Shown: positions 1 through 9,536 of the stretch, in pieces
Layout: the number at the start of each line of letters is the position of its first letter
Position numbering within the stretch: the stretch's first letter is position 1
DNA from: Lelliottia amnigena
GTDB lineage: Bacteria; Pseudomonadota; Gammaproteobacteria; Enterobacterales; Enterobacteriaceae
Assembly (NCBI GenBank): GCA_900635465.1
Contig: LR134135.1
Span: 4,340,001 to 4,404,000 of the forward strand
Direction: 5' to 3'
DNA: 64,000 nt
Notes under the pieces: model-generated
Seen by the model: only the letters and a program-made list of their open reading frames with translations
The model's database searches: none
Told to the model about the DNA's origin: nothing
Made by a program: the position numbers and the translations under genes

Positions 1-381
1 GCGCCGGAGGGCGTGGTGTCCGCTGCGGTGATCCGCGCGCTAGATGGTGATATGCAGGGCCGCCTGTTGGCGCGTCATGACGTGAAAGGTGACAGCGAAG
101 AGAACCGTCGCATCGGTGAACAGGAGCTGGCGCGCTGCAAAGCGATGGGCATTGAAGCGAATAAAGTGCTGTCACTGGATGACATGGCGCGCAGCGATAA
201 CGTGATCTTCTCGGCAACGGGCATCACTAAAGGCGATCTGCTGGACGGCATCACCCGCAAGGGCAATATGGCCACCACCGAAACGCTGTTGATTCGCGGA
301 AAATCACGCACCATTCGTCGTATTCAGTCGATTCACTATTTGGATCGCAAAGACCCGAATGTTCAAACTCACATCCTGTAA
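1..381 (+). CDS. glpX: Fructose-1,6-bisphosphatase class II, C-terminal part
   Basis: The reading frame is open from the first base, so the gene begins upstream of the window; about 126 C-terminal residues and the TAA stop are present. The class II enzyme hydrolyses fructose-1,6-bisphosphate to fructose-6-phosphate in the cytosol. The sequence matches the end of E. coli GlpX, including the segment DNVIFSATGITKGDLLDGI and the terminal RRIQSIHYLDRKD. In E. coli glpX closes the glpFKX operon and is followed by fpr, as here. The catalytic N-terminal part cannot be inspected. Confidence 0.93.
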   Translation, partial: APEGVVSAAVIRALDGDMQGRLLARHDVKGDSEENRRIGEQELARCKAMGIEANKVLSLDDMARSDNVIFSATGITKGDLLDGITRKGNMATTETLLIRGKSRTIRRIQSIHYLDRKDPNVQTHIL

Positions 382-477
382 GGTGATTTGATCAATAGAG
401 CTTTCCGGCCCCGCTGGGCTGGAAATCTCTCCGGCAAGAACGGAAGATAGAAACAGATATCAGCACAGGAGATCGTC

Positions 478-747
478 ATGGCGGACTGGGTAACAGGTAA
501 AGTCACAAAAGTAACGTTCTGGACCGATGCACTTTTTAGTATCACCGTTCATGCCCCCATCCATCCGTTCACGGCCGGGCAATTTGCCAAGCTGGGGCTG
601 GAAATTGACGGTGAACGCGTGCAACGCGCCTATTCCTACGTCAATGCGCCGGATAATCCGGATCTCGAGTTTTATCTGGTGACCGTCCCTGACGGCAAAC
701 TCAGCCCACGCCTGGCAGCGCTCCAGCCCGGTGATGACATTCTGATG
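478..747 (+). other. FAD-binding barrel of ferredoxin-NADP reductase (N-terminal domain of Fpr)
   Basis: This is the N-terminal part (about residues 1-90) of the Fpr protein listed separately. It contains the flavin-binding motif RAYSYVNAP at residues 57-65. The boundary is approximate and taken from the general two-domain layout of the family. Confidence 0.5.
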
Positions 748-1224
748 GTCAGCGAAGCCGCCGGTTTCTTTGTGCTGGAAGAGATCCCCGACTGCGACAC
801 CTTGTGGATGCTGGCAACCGGTACAGCCATCGGCCCTTATCTCTCGATTTTGCAATACGGGAAGGATCTGGAGCGATTCAAAAATATCGTTCTGGTTCAT
901 GCCGCACGCTATGCCGCCGATCTGAGCTATCTGCCGCTGATGCAGGAGCTTGAAAAACGCTACGAAGGGAAGTTGAAAATCCAGACGGTGGTGAGCCGTG
1001 AAACCGTGGATGGTGCGCTTACCGGACGCGTTCCGGCGCTGATTGAAAGTGGCGAACTTGAATCCGCCGTGGGTTTACAGATGAATGCTGAAACCAGCCA
1101 TGTGATGCTGTGCGGCAACCCGCAGATGGTACGTGATACTCAGCAGTTGCTGAAAGATTCCCGGCAGATGACCAAACATTTGCGCCGCCGACCGGGCCAT
1201 ATGACTGCTGAACACTACTGGTAA
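478..1224 (+). CDS. fpr: Flavodoxin/ferredoxin-NADP(+) reductase
   Basis: The 248-residue product matches E. coli Fpr in length and sequence. It is a cytosolic FAD enzyme that moves electrons from NADPH to flavodoxin or ferredoxin. Visible motifs are the FAD-binding RAYSYVNAP near residue 60, the nucleotide-binding stretch MLATGTAIGPYLS near residue 104, and the C-terminal HMTAEHYW, whose terminal Trp stacks on the flavin in this family. The start is set by an AGGAG at 467-471. The stop codon directly abuts the stop of the convergent yiiR with no bases between. In E. coli the gene is activated by SoxS; I did not identify a soxbox. Confidence 0.97.
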   Translation: MADWVTGKVTKVTFWTDALFSITVHAPIHPFTAGQFAKLGLEIDGERVQRAYSYVNAPDNPDLEFYLVTVPDGKLSPRLAALQPGDDILMVSEAAGFFVLEEIPDCDTLWMLATGTAIGPYLSILQYGKDLERFKNIVLVHAARYAADLSYLPLMQELEKRYEGKLKIQTVVSRETVDGALTGRVPALIESGELESAVGLQMNAETSHVMLCGNPQMVRDTQQLLKDSRQMTKHLRRRPGHMTAEHYW

Positions 1225-1644
1225 TTAGCGGAAATTCACTTCCAGGGTGTCCTTGCCGTATTTATTCTCGCTCTGGGTGCCCACAAATGCGCCCAGATCG
1301 ATAAGGGTCATCACAAAAATCACCGTCGGAATGAGTTTCCCAACCACCCAGGGCAGTACCGACGGCAGTATTGCCCAGTTGCCCGCCACCAGCATCCACG
1401 CCAGTGGAACCAGCAGCGCCCACAAACCGGAACGGCCCCTGTCATGCAGACGTTTAACGATGACTGAAGCCGTTGGCCACAGCAGACATACGAGTGCAAA
1501 AGCCGCCGTTTGGGTGCCCAACCAGTTGCTGTACGCCAGGCCGAAAAGCACCAGCATCGCGACAATCCACGTCACGATCCAAATCCAGAAATCACGGCGT
1601 CCAATACGCCCTTTGAATGAAAACAGCCACTGCTGTATGGTCAT
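1225..1644 (-). CDS. yiiR: DUF805 membrane protein YiiR
   Basis: The product is 139 residues when started at the ATG followed by TIQQWLFSFKGRIGRRDFW; a GGAACC ribosome-binding site lies just upstream, so this start is preferred over a longer upstream frame. It matches E. coli YiiR (146 aa). The DUF805 signature FKGRIGRRDFW is at the N-terminus, followed by hydrophobic segments and the motif VKRLHDRGRSG. An inner-membrane location is likely. Function is unknown. It converges on fpr without an intergenic gap. Confidence 0.9.
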   Translation of the reverse strand: MTIQQWLFSFKGRIGRRDFWIWIVTWIVAMLVLFGLAYSNWLGTQTAAFALVCLLWPTASVIVKRLHDRGRSGLWALLVPLAWMLVAGNWAILPSVLPWVVGKLIPTVIFVMTLIDLGAFVGTQSENKYGKDTLEVNFR

Positions 1645-1756
1645 GTCAGGTTCCTTATTATCGTCTGCCGCGTAGTTTACCCTGGAGTGCCGACCTTTTG
1701 ACAAGCCGGGCAGATATCGTTTTAATCATGAGCAATGACCGCCAGGGATAATATTG

Positions 1757-2353
1757 ATGAAAAGATGGACTCACCCGATTCTGCTGTGTTTAACGATGCT
1801 TATCGCCAGCTTTTCCCTGCTCGCCAATGACGCTTCTCCGCCTGCGACTGCGCCGTATCTTCTGCAAGGCGCGCCGTCGTTCGATCAATCGATCAGTCAG
1901 TTTCGTGAAACGTTCAACAAAGATAATCCCACGCTGGCGCTGGGTGAATTTCGCGCGATAGACGGCGCAAAAGACACGCCAACCCTGACGCGTGCAGCGA
2001 GTAAAATTAACGAAAATCTGTACGCCTCGACCGCACTTGAGCGCGGCACGTTAAAAATCAAAAGTATGCAAATCACCTGGTTGCCGATTCAAGGCCCGGA
2101 ACAGAAAGCGGCCAAAGCCAAAGCGTTGGAGTACATGAGCGCCATTTTGCGCGCCTTTACCCCGATTTTGACCAAAGTGCAAAGCCAGCAAAAGCTGCAA
2201 AAATTGCTAACCGCCGGTAAAAATAAACGTTACTACGCCGAAACAGACGGCGCGATCCGCTATGTGGTCGCAGATCACGGCGAAAAGGGGCTGACCTTCG
2301 CCGTTGAACCGATTAAGCTGGCGCTATCTGACACACTCGGAGGGGCGAATTAA
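1757..2353 (+). CDS. yiiQ: DUF1454 periplasmic protein YiiQ
   Basis: The product is 198 residues from the ATG; a TTG one codon upstream is possible but less likely. Residues 1-24 form a signal peptide ending near SLLANDA, so the protein is exported. The core, including LTRAASKINENLYASTALERGTLKIKS and TAGKNKRYYAETDGA, matches E. coli YiiQ closely. The family function is not known. It lies 111 bp upstream of tpiA in the same direction, the arrangement seen in E. coli. Confidence 0.9.
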   Translation: MKRWTHPILLCLTMLIASFSLLANDASPPATAPYLLQGAPSFDQSISQFRETFNKDNPTLALGEFRAIDGAKDTPTLTRAASKINENLYASTALERGTLKIKSMQITWLPIQGPEQKAAKAKALEYMSAILRAFTPILTKVQSQQKLQKLLTAGKNKRYYAETDGAIRYVVADHGEKGLTFAVEPIKLALSDTLGGAN

Positions 2354-2464
2354 TGACAAAAAGCAAAGCCTTTCGAGGGAAAATCTCTATACTGATTCAC
2401 AGACCATGCTGCCCGACAGGGCGGCCATAATCCTTAATTCGCTTTAGTAGCGTGGAGAATTGAA

Positions 2465-3232
2465 ATGCGACATCCTTTAGTGATGGGTAACTGGAAACTG
2501 AACGGCAGCCGCCATATGGTAAACGAGCTGATCGCGAACCTGCGTACAGAGCTGGCTGGCGTGACGGGCTGTGCTGTAGCGATCGCTCCACCAGACATTT
2601 ATCTGGATCTGGCTAAACACGCTGCTGACGGCAGCCACATCGTTCTGGGTGCACAGAACGTTGACGTTAACCTGTCTGGTGCATTCACCGGTGAAACCTC
2701 CGCTGAAATGCTGAAAGATATCGGCGCAAAATACATCATCATCGGCCACTCTGAGCGTCGTACTTATCACAAAGAGTCTGACGAGTTCATCGCGAAGAAA
2801 TTCGCTGTGCTGAAAGAGCAGGGTCTGATTCCAGTTCTGTGCATCGGTGAAACCGAAGCAGAAAACGAAGCAGGCAAAACCGAAGAAGTGTGCGCACGTC
2901 AGATCGACGCTGTGCTGAAAACCCAGGGCGCAAGCGCGTTCGAAGGCGTAGTTATCGCTTACGAACCTGTATGGGCAATCGGTACTGGCAAATCAGCAAC
3001 CCCTGCGCAGGCACAGGCTGTTCACAAATTTATCCGTGACCACATTGCTAAAGCCGACGCGAAAGTCGCTGAGCAAGTGATCATTCAGTACGGCGGTTCC
3101 GTTAACGCGGCAAACGCTGCTGAGCTGTTCACCCAGCCGGACATCGACGGCGCGCTGGTTGGCGGTGCATCCCTGAAAGCTGACGCTTTCGCGGTGATCG
3201 TTAAAGCAGCAGAAGCCGCTAAACAGGCTTAA
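2465..3232 (+). CDS. tpiA: Triosephosphate isomerase
   Basis: The 255-residue product is a full-length TIM-barrel enzyme interconverting dihydroxyacetone phosphate and glyceraldehyde-3-phosphate in the cytosol. The signatures are intact: NWKLNG near residue 10 (Asn and Lys of the active site), IIGHSERR with the catalytic His, [11 protein letters not shown] with the catalytic Glu, and the phosphate-binding YGGSVN and LVGGASL. A GGAG precedes the ATG by 6 bases. It provides the entry point for DHAP made by RhaD and YihT elsewhere in this window. Confidence 0.99.
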   Translation: MRHPLVMGNWKLNGSRHMVNELIANLRTELAGVTGCAVAIAPPDIYLDLAKHAADGSHIVLGAQNVDVNLSGAFTGETSAEMLKDIGAKYIIIGHSERRTYHKESDEFIAKKFAVLKEQGLIPVLCIGETEAENEAGKTEEVCARQIDAVLKTQGASAFEGVVIAYEPVWAIGTGKSATPAQAQAVHKFIRDHIAKADAKVAEQVIIQYGGSVNAANAAELFTQPDIDGALVGGASLKADAFAVIVKAAEAAKQA

Positions 3233-3240
3233 TGGCTCGT

Positions 3241-3265
3241 CCCCTCTCTCCGATGGGGAGAGGGG
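3241..3265. repeat. CCCTCTCC/GGAGAGGG palindrome after tpiA
   Basis: An 11-bp inverted repeat with a 3-base loop lies between the convergent ends of tpiA and the SLC13 permease gene. It belongs to the CCCTCTCC-type palindromes that recur in this window. It could also end tpiA transcription, but no T-run follows on either strand. Confidence 0.6.
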
Positions 3266-3280
3266 AAAATCGAAAAGAAC

Positions 3281-4585
3281 CTATAATTTCCCCAGCACGC
3301 TGAACCACACATAATCGAGCGGTAGCAGGACCAGCCAGGTCGCCACTGCCAGCGCCAGACACAGCATCATTCCCGCCTTTGCAGGCACTTTCCCGAGCCC
3401 CATCGCCACCACAATCGGCGACGCCTGATACGGCAACAGCGGCGTGGAATAACCCAACACCTGAATCATAATCACCGAGAGCAGCGGGAAACCGGTCGCA
3501 TCGGAAAAACTCTGCGCCAGCGTGGTGTACAACGCCGGAACACCGTTGGCGGTCATGATGAAGTTAAGCGCTGTGGTGATCCCCGTAAGCGCCAGAAAAC
3601 TGGTAAACGGTTTATCTGCGTCCAGCGGCATCAGACGAAGCAGCGCTTCACCTACAGCGCTCCCTATTCCCGTCTGCGTGACGGTGATGGCCAGCCCCAA
3701 AATGCCCGCCACGTAGATGCAGGTGCGCATATTCACGCCCGCCGAAAACTCCTCGCCGGTAATAAAACCGATGCGCGGGAGCATCACCACCAGCGATGCC
3801 GCCAGCCCGGTCCACGCAGGGCCAATCCCGTGCCAGCCCTCCGTCACCCACATCACCAGCACCACCGCCAGAAGCCAGGCGAGCCGCTTCTCATCGCGCC
3901 CCATCGGTTCCGGGGCAGAAACCTCCTGCGGATGTTTGGGTGAACCGGGAAACAGCCAGCAGATCAGCCCAATCAGAATCAGCCCCTTCAGAATGCCGAG
4001 CACCGGCGTATGCAGCAGCAGATAAGGCACGTAGTTCAGGTGGATGCCGTATGAACCTTCTGCCGCGCCGCTCATCACCAGATTGGGCACGTTAGCGGGT
4101 AGAATGGTTGCAGAAAGCTGGAACGTGCCAAAACCCACCGCCAGCGCCAGACCAAACCACGCACGCGAGCCGTCCGCGATGCTGGCCCGTTTCGCCATCG
4201 CCGCCACAATCGGCATCAGAAGCGCGATACGGCCCATGTTCGACGGCATCACGAATGCCAGGGCATAACTCAGCAGCACCACGCTTGCCACCATCAACAC
4301 CCACGAATCGGTCAATTTTGCCGATAGCGCTCGCGCCGCCCTGTCCGCCAGGCCAGTTTTGCGAATCGCCACGCCGAGTACAAATCCGCTAAAGACAAGC
4401 CAGAAGGCCGATGATGCAAAGCCCCCAAAAATGACATCCGCTGGGGCAATTTTGGCGATCATCGCCGCCGTAAAGAACAGCAGCGCGGTGATAAATTCCG
4501 GCAGGAGCGAGGTCGCCCACAGCACGATAGTGATGCCAACAATGACCGAGGGCAGAAAAAGAGGGTGAGTAAACCAGAGCGACAT
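3281..4585 (-). CDS. SLC13/DASS-type anion or dicarboxylate permease
   Basis: The 434-residue, very hydrophobic protein has about 11-12 predicted membrane segments. The layout is typical of the divalent anion:Na+ symporter / SLC13-like permeases: paired hairpin-like segments near FGGFASSAFWLVFSGFVLG, a conserved LAFVMPSNMGRIALLMP segment, and a repeat in the C-terminal half around TANGVPALYTT. A carboxylate or sulfate-like anion would be the expected substrate class, but the sequence does not define it. It is a single-gene insertion relative to E. coli, between tpiA and cdh, and is convergent with tpiA. The nearby sulfate-binding protein gene gives only weak context. Confidence 0.8.
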   Translation of the reverse strand: MSLWFTHPLFLPSVIVGITIVLWATSLLPEFITALLFFTAAMIAKIAPADVIFGGFASSAFWLVFSGFVLGVAIRKTGLADRAARALSAKLTDSWVLMVASVVLLSYALAFVMPSNMGRIALLMPIVAAMAKRASIADGSRAWFGLALAVGFGTFQLSATILPANVPNLVMSGAAEGSYGIHLNYVPYLLLHTPVLGILKGLILIGLICWLFPGSPKHPQEVSAPEPMGRDEKRLAWLLAVVLVMWVTEGWHGIGPAWTGLAASLVVMLPRIGFITGEEFSAGVNMRTCIYVAGILGLAITVTQTGIGSAVGEALLRLMPLDADKPFTSFLALTGITTALNFIMTANGVPALYTTLAQSFSDATGFPLLSVIMIQVLGYSTPLLPYQASPIVVAMGLGKVPAKAGMMLCLALAVATWLVLLPLDYVWFSVLGKL

Positions 4586-4658
4586 ACCTGTCTCCTGTCG
4601 AATTTTTCAGCAAGTCTACGGCGACAGGCAGTACGAGTAAACGCTATTTATGGTGGGG

Positions 4659-5402
4659 TCAATTCAGGATATCGCATTGATGATCCTGTAATTCCTCAGC
4701 AGATGCGCGGTTAAGCACCAGTAAATTTCGCTCGGTCGCCAGCAGCACAAACGAACCGTCGGACTGCTGCGCCATCGCCATGGCAAACCGCCCCATGTGC
4801 TCACGCGCTTCCGGCAGTTCTTGCGCCAGCATCATAAACGGGCTGTGTTTTACCAGCTCGGCTTCCGTCACCCGTCGCGCAAGATACTCATGCCCCTCCA
4901 GGCCGCCAGGAAACGGCAGCCACTGCGTGCTAATTTGTCCCTGATTCGCGTCCAGCTTTTCGCGCACATCGGCACCCAGGCAGGAAATGTGAATATGAAA
5001 ATGATTTTGCGTGCGCCCGGTTGGCGAATTGATCGTGAGCGAGATGGCGCTATCCGGCACTTCCACACCGCGCTTCATGCTCATAAAGTTGCGCGACTGC
5101 CACGCCAGCCAGAAGAAATTCGGCGTCTGCGGCTCGGTCAGCAGCGGGCTTTCGGTGCCGTTGATACGGTAAGTTGGCATCAGCAGGTATTGCAGCGGCC
5201 CGTTGCGATCTTTAAACACGACGTAACCGGCATCCGGTTTAACCTGCGCGCACGGCGCGGGATTGCGGTGCTGCTGCTGATTCACAAGACACTGTTCGAG
5301 AACGATATGGCGCAATGCGTCAGGATTACCGGACTTCATCCAGAACCAGCCGCCCGCGACAGCCACGCTGACCACCAGTACCAGTACGATAAGTTTTTTC
5401 AT
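4659..5402 (-). CDS. cdh: CDP-diacylglycerol pyrophosphatase
   Basis: The product is 247 residues from the ATG of [21 protein letters not shown], close to E. coli Cdh (251 aa). The enzyme cleaves CDP-diacylglycerol to phosphatidate and CMP at the inner membrane. An N-terminal hydrophobic anchor covers residues 5-20. The HIT-like catalytic motif is visible as [11 protein letters not shown] near residue 145, and ESWDEAF-type motifs are absent, as expected. The longer upstream frame has no supporting ribosome-binding site. The gene is downstream of sbp, and sbp's terminator lies between them. Confidence 0.94.
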   Translation of the reverse strand: MKKLIVLVLVVSVAVAGGWFWMKSGNPDALRHIVLEQCLVNQQQHRNPAPCAQVKPDAGYVVFKDRNGPLQYLLMPTYRINGTESPLLTEPQTPNFFWLAWQSRNFMSMKRGVEVPDSAISLTINSPTGRTQNHFHIHISCLGADVREKLDANQGQISTQWLPFPGGLEGHEYLARRVTEAELVKHSPFMMLAQELPEAREHMGRFAMAMAQQSDGSFVLLATERNLLVLNRASAEELQDHQCDILN

Positions 5403-5455
5403 CACGCATTCCCTGTATCCAGTTGAAGCGAAAGAGTAACGCAAAATGATGACCA

Positions 5456-5487
5456 AATAAAAACCCGGCGGATTTCTCGCGCCGGGT
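5456..5487 (-). terminator. Rho-independent terminator of sbp
   Basis: On the minus strand an ACCCGGCG stem pairs with CGCCGGGT around a 9-base loop and is followed by TTTTTATTTGG. It lies directly after the sbp stop codon and before cdh. Confidence 0.85.
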
Positions 5488-5510
5488 CTCTTGTCATGCG
5501 GGTTGAACGC

Positions 5511-6500
5511 TTAGCGTTTGCTGATCTGGTCGAAGGTGCCGCCGTTAGAGAAGTGCTCTTTCTGTGCTTTCGCCCAGCCGCCGAACTCTTCATCAATGGT
5601 GAACAGCTTCAGTTTCGGGAACGCGCTGTCATATTTCTTCGCTACGTCCGGGTCACGTGGGCGATAGAAGTTTTTCGCCGCGATTTCCTGGCCTTCTGGA
5701 GAGTACAGGTACTTCAGATAGGCTTCGGCCACCGTTTTGGTGTCTTTTTTCTCAACCACTTTATCGACGATAGAAACGGTTGGTTCCGCCAGAATAGATT
5801 CGCTCGGGGTGACAATTTCGAACTTATCTTTATCCAGTTCATGGGTTGCCAGCAGCGCTTCGTTTTCCCATGCAATCAGCACATCGCCAATGCCGCGTTC
5901 TACGAAGGTATTGGTTGCGCCGCGCGCGCCGGAATCCAGCACTTCGACATTTTTGAACAGGGATTTAACGAAATCCTGTGCTTTAGCCTGATCACCGTTG
6001 TTGTGATGCAGCGCGTAGCCCCAGGCCGCCAGGTAGTTCCAGCGTGCGCCACCGGAGCTTTTCGGGTTGGGGGTGATCACGGAAACGCCGGGTTTAATCA
6101 GATCGTTCCAGTCATGAATCTGTTTGGGATTACCTTTACGTACCAGGAAAACGATGGTGGAGGTATACGGCGCAGAGTTGTCCGGCAGACGTTTAATCCA
6201 GTTTTTATCAATACGACCACGCTCAGCGATGGCGTCTACATCGTAGGCCAGCGCCAGGGTGACCACATCAGCTTCAATACCGTTAATGACGGACGTAGCC
6301 TGTTTTCCGGAGCCGCCATGCGACTGGCGAATCACCACGTTATCGCCGGTCTCTTGCTTGTAATGCGCCGCGAACGCTTTGTTGTATTGATCGTAAAGCT
6401 CACGCGTCGGATCGTACGACACGTTCAGTAACTGGATGTCTTTTGCCAGAACGCTGGTCGATGCCAGCAATAACGTTAATCCCACGCCCCATTTGTTCAT
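5511..6500 (-). CDS. sbp: Periplasmic sulfate-binding protein
   Basis: The 329-residue protein is the periplasmic receptor for sulfate/thiosulfate uptake by the CysTWA ABC transporter. It has a signal peptide ([19 protein letters not shown], cleavage near residue 19). Family motifs include [17 protein letters not shown] at the mature N-terminus, [14 protein letters not shown] for ligand binding, [18 protein letters not shown] and [18 protein letters not shown]. Length and context (pfkA-sbp-cdh) are those of E. coli. In E. coli it belongs to the CysB regulon; I did not identify a CysB site here. Confidence 0.97.
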   Translation of the reverse strand: MNKWGVGLTLLLASTSVLAKDIQLLNVSYDPTRELYDQYNKAFAAHYKQETGDNVVIRQSHGGSGKQATSVINGIEADVVTLALAYDVDAIAERGRIDKNWIKRLPDNSAPYTSTIVFLVRKGNPKQIHDWNDLIKPGVSVITPNPKSSGGARWNYLAAWGYALHHNNGDQAKAQDFVKSLFKNVEVLDSGARGATNTFVERGIGDVLIAWENEALLATHELDKDKFEIVTPSESILAEPTVSIVDKVVEKKDTKTVAEAYLKYLYSPEGQEIAAKNFYRPRDPDVAKKYDSAFPKLKLFTIDEEFGGWAKAQKEHFSNGGTFDQISKR

Positions 6501-6595
6501 CGCCCAACTCTCTTGTGTAGTGTTTTGATGAATGCAGGTTGCCAGAAAGGATTATGACGATAAAAGAATAAAAAAGATTGGCTATAACTTAGGGG

Positions 6596-6625
6596 AATAA
6601 ACAGCCCTCTCCAGATAGAGAGGGC
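6596..6625 (-). terminator. Terminator of pfkA
   Basis: Reading the minus strand, GCCCTCT pairs with AGAGGGC around an 8-base loop, followed by TGTTTATT. It lies immediately downstream of the pfkA stop. The stem also resembles the CCCTCTCC palindromes found elsewhere in the window. Confidence 0.7.
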
Positions 6626-6632
6626 GAAGAGA

Positions 6633-7595
6633 TCAATACAGTTTTTTCGCGCAGTCCAGCCAGTCACCTTTGAACGGACGCTTCATGCTTTCGATCGCGT
6701 CAACGATGTCATGGTGAACCAGTTTTTCGTTCTGAATACCGACGCAACGGCCGCCATGACCCTGCAGCAGCAGGTCGATAGCGTATGCGCCCATGCGGGA
6801 GGCCAGAATACGGTCGTAAGGACCCGGGGAACCGCCGCGCTGGATGTGACCCAGAACCGTGGCACGCGTTTCGCGCTTGGTTTCGGTTTCGATGTATTTT
6901 GCCAGCTCGTCCACATCACAGATGTGTTCAGTGATCGCGACGATGGCGTGTTTTTTGCCTTTCGCGATACCGGCTTTGATTTCGTTGACCAGGTCTTCAC
7001 GGCTGAACTCGACTTCAGGCACTACGATGAACTCGCAGCCGCCAGCAATGGCCGCAGCCAGCGTCAGGTCCCCGCAGTAACGGCCCATCACTTCAACGAT
7101 GGAAATACGCTGGTGAGAAGAAGAGGTGTCACGCAGACGGTCAATCGCTTCAACAACCGTCCCGAGGGCCGTGAAGAAGCCGATGGTGTAGTCGGTGCCT
7201 TTGATGTCGTTATCGATAGTGCCCGGCAGACCGATACATGGGAAACCCATTTCAGTCAGGCGTTTGGCGCCCATATAAGAACCGTCACCGCCGATAACCA
7301 CTAACGCGTCCAGGCCGCGTTTTTTCATGTTTTCGATAGCCACCTGACGGATGTGCTCTTCGCGGAATTCCGGGAAGCGCGCGGAACCCAGGAAGGTGCC
7401 GCCACGGTTAATCATGTCAGATACGCTGTAGCGATCGAGCTGGACCATACGGTCTTCATACAGACCCAGATAACCGTCATAAACGCCAAAAATTTCCAGA
7501 CCTTCCGTCAACGCTGCACGCACAACACCACGAATTGCCGCGTTCATGCCTGGGGCATCACCGCCGCTTGTCAACACACCGATTTTCTTAATCAT
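6633..7595 (-). CDS. pfkA: 6-phosphofructokinase I
   Basis: The product is 320 residues from the [20 protein letters not shown] start, identical in length to E. coli PfkA. It phosphorylates fructose-6-phosphate with ATP in glycolysis. The ATP-binding GGDAPGMN is near residue 11 and the catalytic [13 protein letters not shown] contains the general-base Asp127. VVIGGDGS and [10 protein letters not shown] are also intact. An upstream frame exists but the start is fixed by homology. A candidate Cra operator lies about 170 bp upstream. Confidence 0.99.
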
Positions 7596-7761
7596 GACTA
7601 CCTCTGAACTTAGGAATGCAAAAATGAAATCTGTTGCCGGAAGAGGTCTATACCCTACATAGTTCAATTTGCAGAAAAGCGCAGACTACGCGCATGCAAC
7701 TTGAAATATGACGGGTCTATTCAACCAACCAATACTGCAAATAGTATATCAACCACTTCCA

Positions 7762-7777
7762 GCTGAATTGATTCAGG
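7762..7777. promoter_or_regulatory. Candidate Cra (FruR) operator upstream of pfkA
   Basis: The sequence GCTGAATTGATTCAGG is a near-perfect palindrome that fits the Cra consensus TGAAWCGNTNMNW. It lies 167 bp upstream of the pfkA start in a 234-bp gap between pfkA and fieF. pfkA is a known Cra-repressed gene in E. coli. Position relative to the transcription start was not determined. Confidence 0.6.
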
Positions 7778-7829
7778 TCAGCCCCAATGGGGGTAATTTA
7801 TCCACAAAATGCTGGCCTGGCTCACTTTT

Positions 7830-8732
7830 TTACAACGAATTACGAAAGCTCAAATGTCCTGGTACGACCGAGCAGGGATCCTGGTGAATAATGACGTCCG
7901 AACCCGGGAAACGCTGCAAAATCGCCTGTTCAACCTGCTCAGCAATCACATGCGCCTGAACCAGCGGCAGGTTATCTTCCATTTCTAAATGAATCTGAAT
8001 AAAGCGGGTCGGCCCTGACTGCCGCGTACGAAGATCGTGAGCACCACTGACGCCCGGCCAGGTGGTGACGATATTAAAGATGTCTGCTCGTTCTGCATCG
8101 GGAAGCGCGCGGTCAAGAAGCGATTGCACAGCTTCATAACCCATATGTAAGGCGCTGTATAAAATATAGATCCCAATCCCTAACGCAAATAACGCGTCGG
8201 CACGATGCCATCCATACCATGCGAGTCCGAGCGCAACAAGAATCGCACCATTCATCATAACATCAGACTGATAATGAAGCATATCCGCCCGTACCGCCTG
8301 ACTTTGGGTTTTGCGAACAACCCAGCGTTGGAACGTTACCAGAACAATTGTGCTAATAAGTGCTATTACCGTGACGACCACGCCAACACCCGGATCTTTC
8401 ATCGGAACGGGTGATATCAAATTCTGAATACCGGTTAAAAAGAGAAATAACGCAGAACCAGAAATAAACATACTTTGCGCCAGCGCGGCGAGTGATTCCG
8501 CTTTGCCGTGGCCGAAAGTGTGTTCATCATCCGCGGGTTGCAACGAGTAGCGCACCACCAGCAGATTGGTTAACGACGCGGCGATATCGACGAGGGAATC
8601 CACCAGCGCCGCCAGAATACTGACCGAGCCGGTATACCACCATGCAAAGATTTTGATGATGAGCAAACACGACGCCATAACCGTCGCGGCGATTGCGGCG
8701 CGGCTCACCAGCCGGCCATAAGAATGATTCAT
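7830..8732 (-). CDS. fieF: Cation-efflux pump FieF (Fe2+/Zn2+:H+ antiporter)
   Basis: The product is 300 residues from [13 protein letters not shown], the same length as E. coli FieF/YiiP. It is an inner-membrane cation diffusion facilitator exporting ferrous iron and zinc. Six membrane segments precede a cytosolic C-terminal domain. The transport-site residues are present: Asp45 and Asp49 in [11 protein letters not shown], and His/Asp in [13 protein letters not shown]. The C-terminal domain keeps metal-site histidines ([19 protein letters not shown]). A slightly longer frame upstream is not supported. Confidence 0.97.
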   Translation of the reverse strand: MNHSYGRLVSRAAIAATVMASCLLIIKIFAWWYTGSVSILAALVDSLVDIAASLTNLLVVRYSLQPADDEHTFGHGKAESLAALAQSMFISGSALFLFLTGIQNLISPVPMKDPGVGVVVTVIALISTIVLVTFQRWVVRKTQSQAVRADMLHYQSDVMMNGAILVALGLAWYGWHRADALFALGIGIYILYSALHMGYEAVQSLLDRALPDAERADIFNIVTTWPGVSGAHDLRTRQSGPTRFIQIHLEMEDNLPLVQAHVIAEQVEQAILQRFPGSDVIIHQDPCSVVPGHLSFRNSL

Positions 8733-8821
8733 ACATGCTCCTGTCATGCCATGCCGCTAGTATAACGGATGCATCAGCAGGTAAAGCATGAATAAACGGT
8801 TAACAAATCAGAATGAAAGGC

Positions 8822-8850
8822 AAAAAAAACCCCCTCATCATGAGGGGGAA
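8822..8850 (-). terminator. Terminator shared by cpxP and CpxQ
   Basis: On the minus strand CCCCCTCA pairs with TGAGGGGG around a tight loop and is followed by a run of eight T residues. It ends the cpxP message and forms the 3' end of the CpxQ small RNA. Confidence 0.88.
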
Positions 8851-8879
8851 GACAGGGATGGTGTCTATGGCAAGGAAAA
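8822..8879 (-). ncRNA. cpxQ: CpxQ, Hfq-dependent sRNA from the cpxP 3' UTR
   Basis: The 58 nt that end the cpxP message read TTTTCCTTGCCATAGACACC..., then a CCCCCTCA/TGAGGGGG hairpin and eight T residues. This agrees with the CpxQ RNA of Salmonella and E. coli, both in its conserved 5' seed region and its 58-nt length. In those species RNase E releases CpxQ from the cpxP transcript, and the RNA represses envelope-protein mRNAs as part of the Cpx response. The 5' end is set here by the processing-site sequence and homology. The conservation suggests that the Cpx output arm has been under selection in this lineage. Confidence 0.85.
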
Positions 8880-8885
8880 CAGGGT

Positions 8886-9386
8886 CTACTGGTTACTACG
8901 GGTATTGCTACTGAAAAACGTCATCTCAGCGCTTTGTTGCATCCGGGCAACCTCACGCAACTCATCCATTCGTTGCTGATGTTTCTCGTTCAAAACCGCT
9001 TGCTGCTCGGGCGATAGCAGGTGGAACATTTGGTTGCGAACCCTGGCCATCTCGACCTGGCGGGCCACTTGTTCCTGTGCCATCTTTTGTGCCTGAGCGC
9101 GTACAGCGCTTTCGTCAAAATTTTCTGCAGTGACAAGGCTATGCATTGTCTCTATTTCGCTAACATTAACAGGGGGCTGATCGTGTCTTGCCCTGTGCAT
9201 CAGATCTCGCATCTGTTGACGCTGGTGTTCAGTTAAATTTATGCCGTCAAACATATGGCTCTGGCCACTGTGCTGCGTAATGCCCTCAGCTGAGGACCCG
9301 TTAACGCCGGTGATGACTCCAGCAGCCTGGCTTAAAGCACTAAACGCCAGCGTTGAGGCCATGACGGCAGCGGTAACTTTGCGCAT
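8886..9386 (-). CDS. cpxP: Periplasmic Cpx-pathway inhibitor CpxP
   Basis: The product is 166 residues from [21 protein letters not shown], a signal peptide cleaved near residue 20. It matches E. coli CpxP. Two LTxxQ-type motifs are visible ([12 protein letters not shown] and [16 protein letters not shown]), typical of the Spy/CpxP chaperone fold. The protein binds the CpxA sensor domain and some misfolded periplasmic proteins. It is divergent from cpxRA and preceded by a CpxR box. Confidence 0.96.
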   Translation of the reverse strand: MRKVTAAVMASTLAFSALSQAAGVITGVNGSSAEGITQHSGQSHMFDGINLTEHQRQQMRDLMHRARHDQPPVNVSEIETMHSLVTAENFDESAVRAQAQKMAQEQVARQVEMARVRNQMFHLLSPEQQAVLNEKHQQRMDELREVARMQQSAEMTFFSSNTRSNQ

Positions 9387-9466
9387 CACTTGCTCCCAAA
9401 AATCTTTCGTGTCGCGATTCAACGAAGACAGATTACGATACGTGCTGCAAACATGCGTCAGGGGGT

Positions 9467-9481
9467 GTAAAACAACGTAAA
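9467..9481. promoter_or_regulatory. CpxR box between cpxP and cpxR
   Basis: Two GTAAA half-sites separated by 5 bases match the CpxR consensus GTAAA-N5-GTAAA exactly. The box lies in the 150-bp divergent interval between cpxP and cpxRA, where E. coli has its autoregulatory CpxR site. Confidence 0.85.
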
Positions 9482-9536
9482 GTCATGGATTAGATAGCCT
9501 TGATGACGTAATTTCTGCCTCGGAGGTATTTAAACA

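Noticed and set aside
5496..6431. 311-codon frame antisense to sbp
   Set aside because: It overlaps the whole of sbp on the opposite strand and has no recognisable domain.
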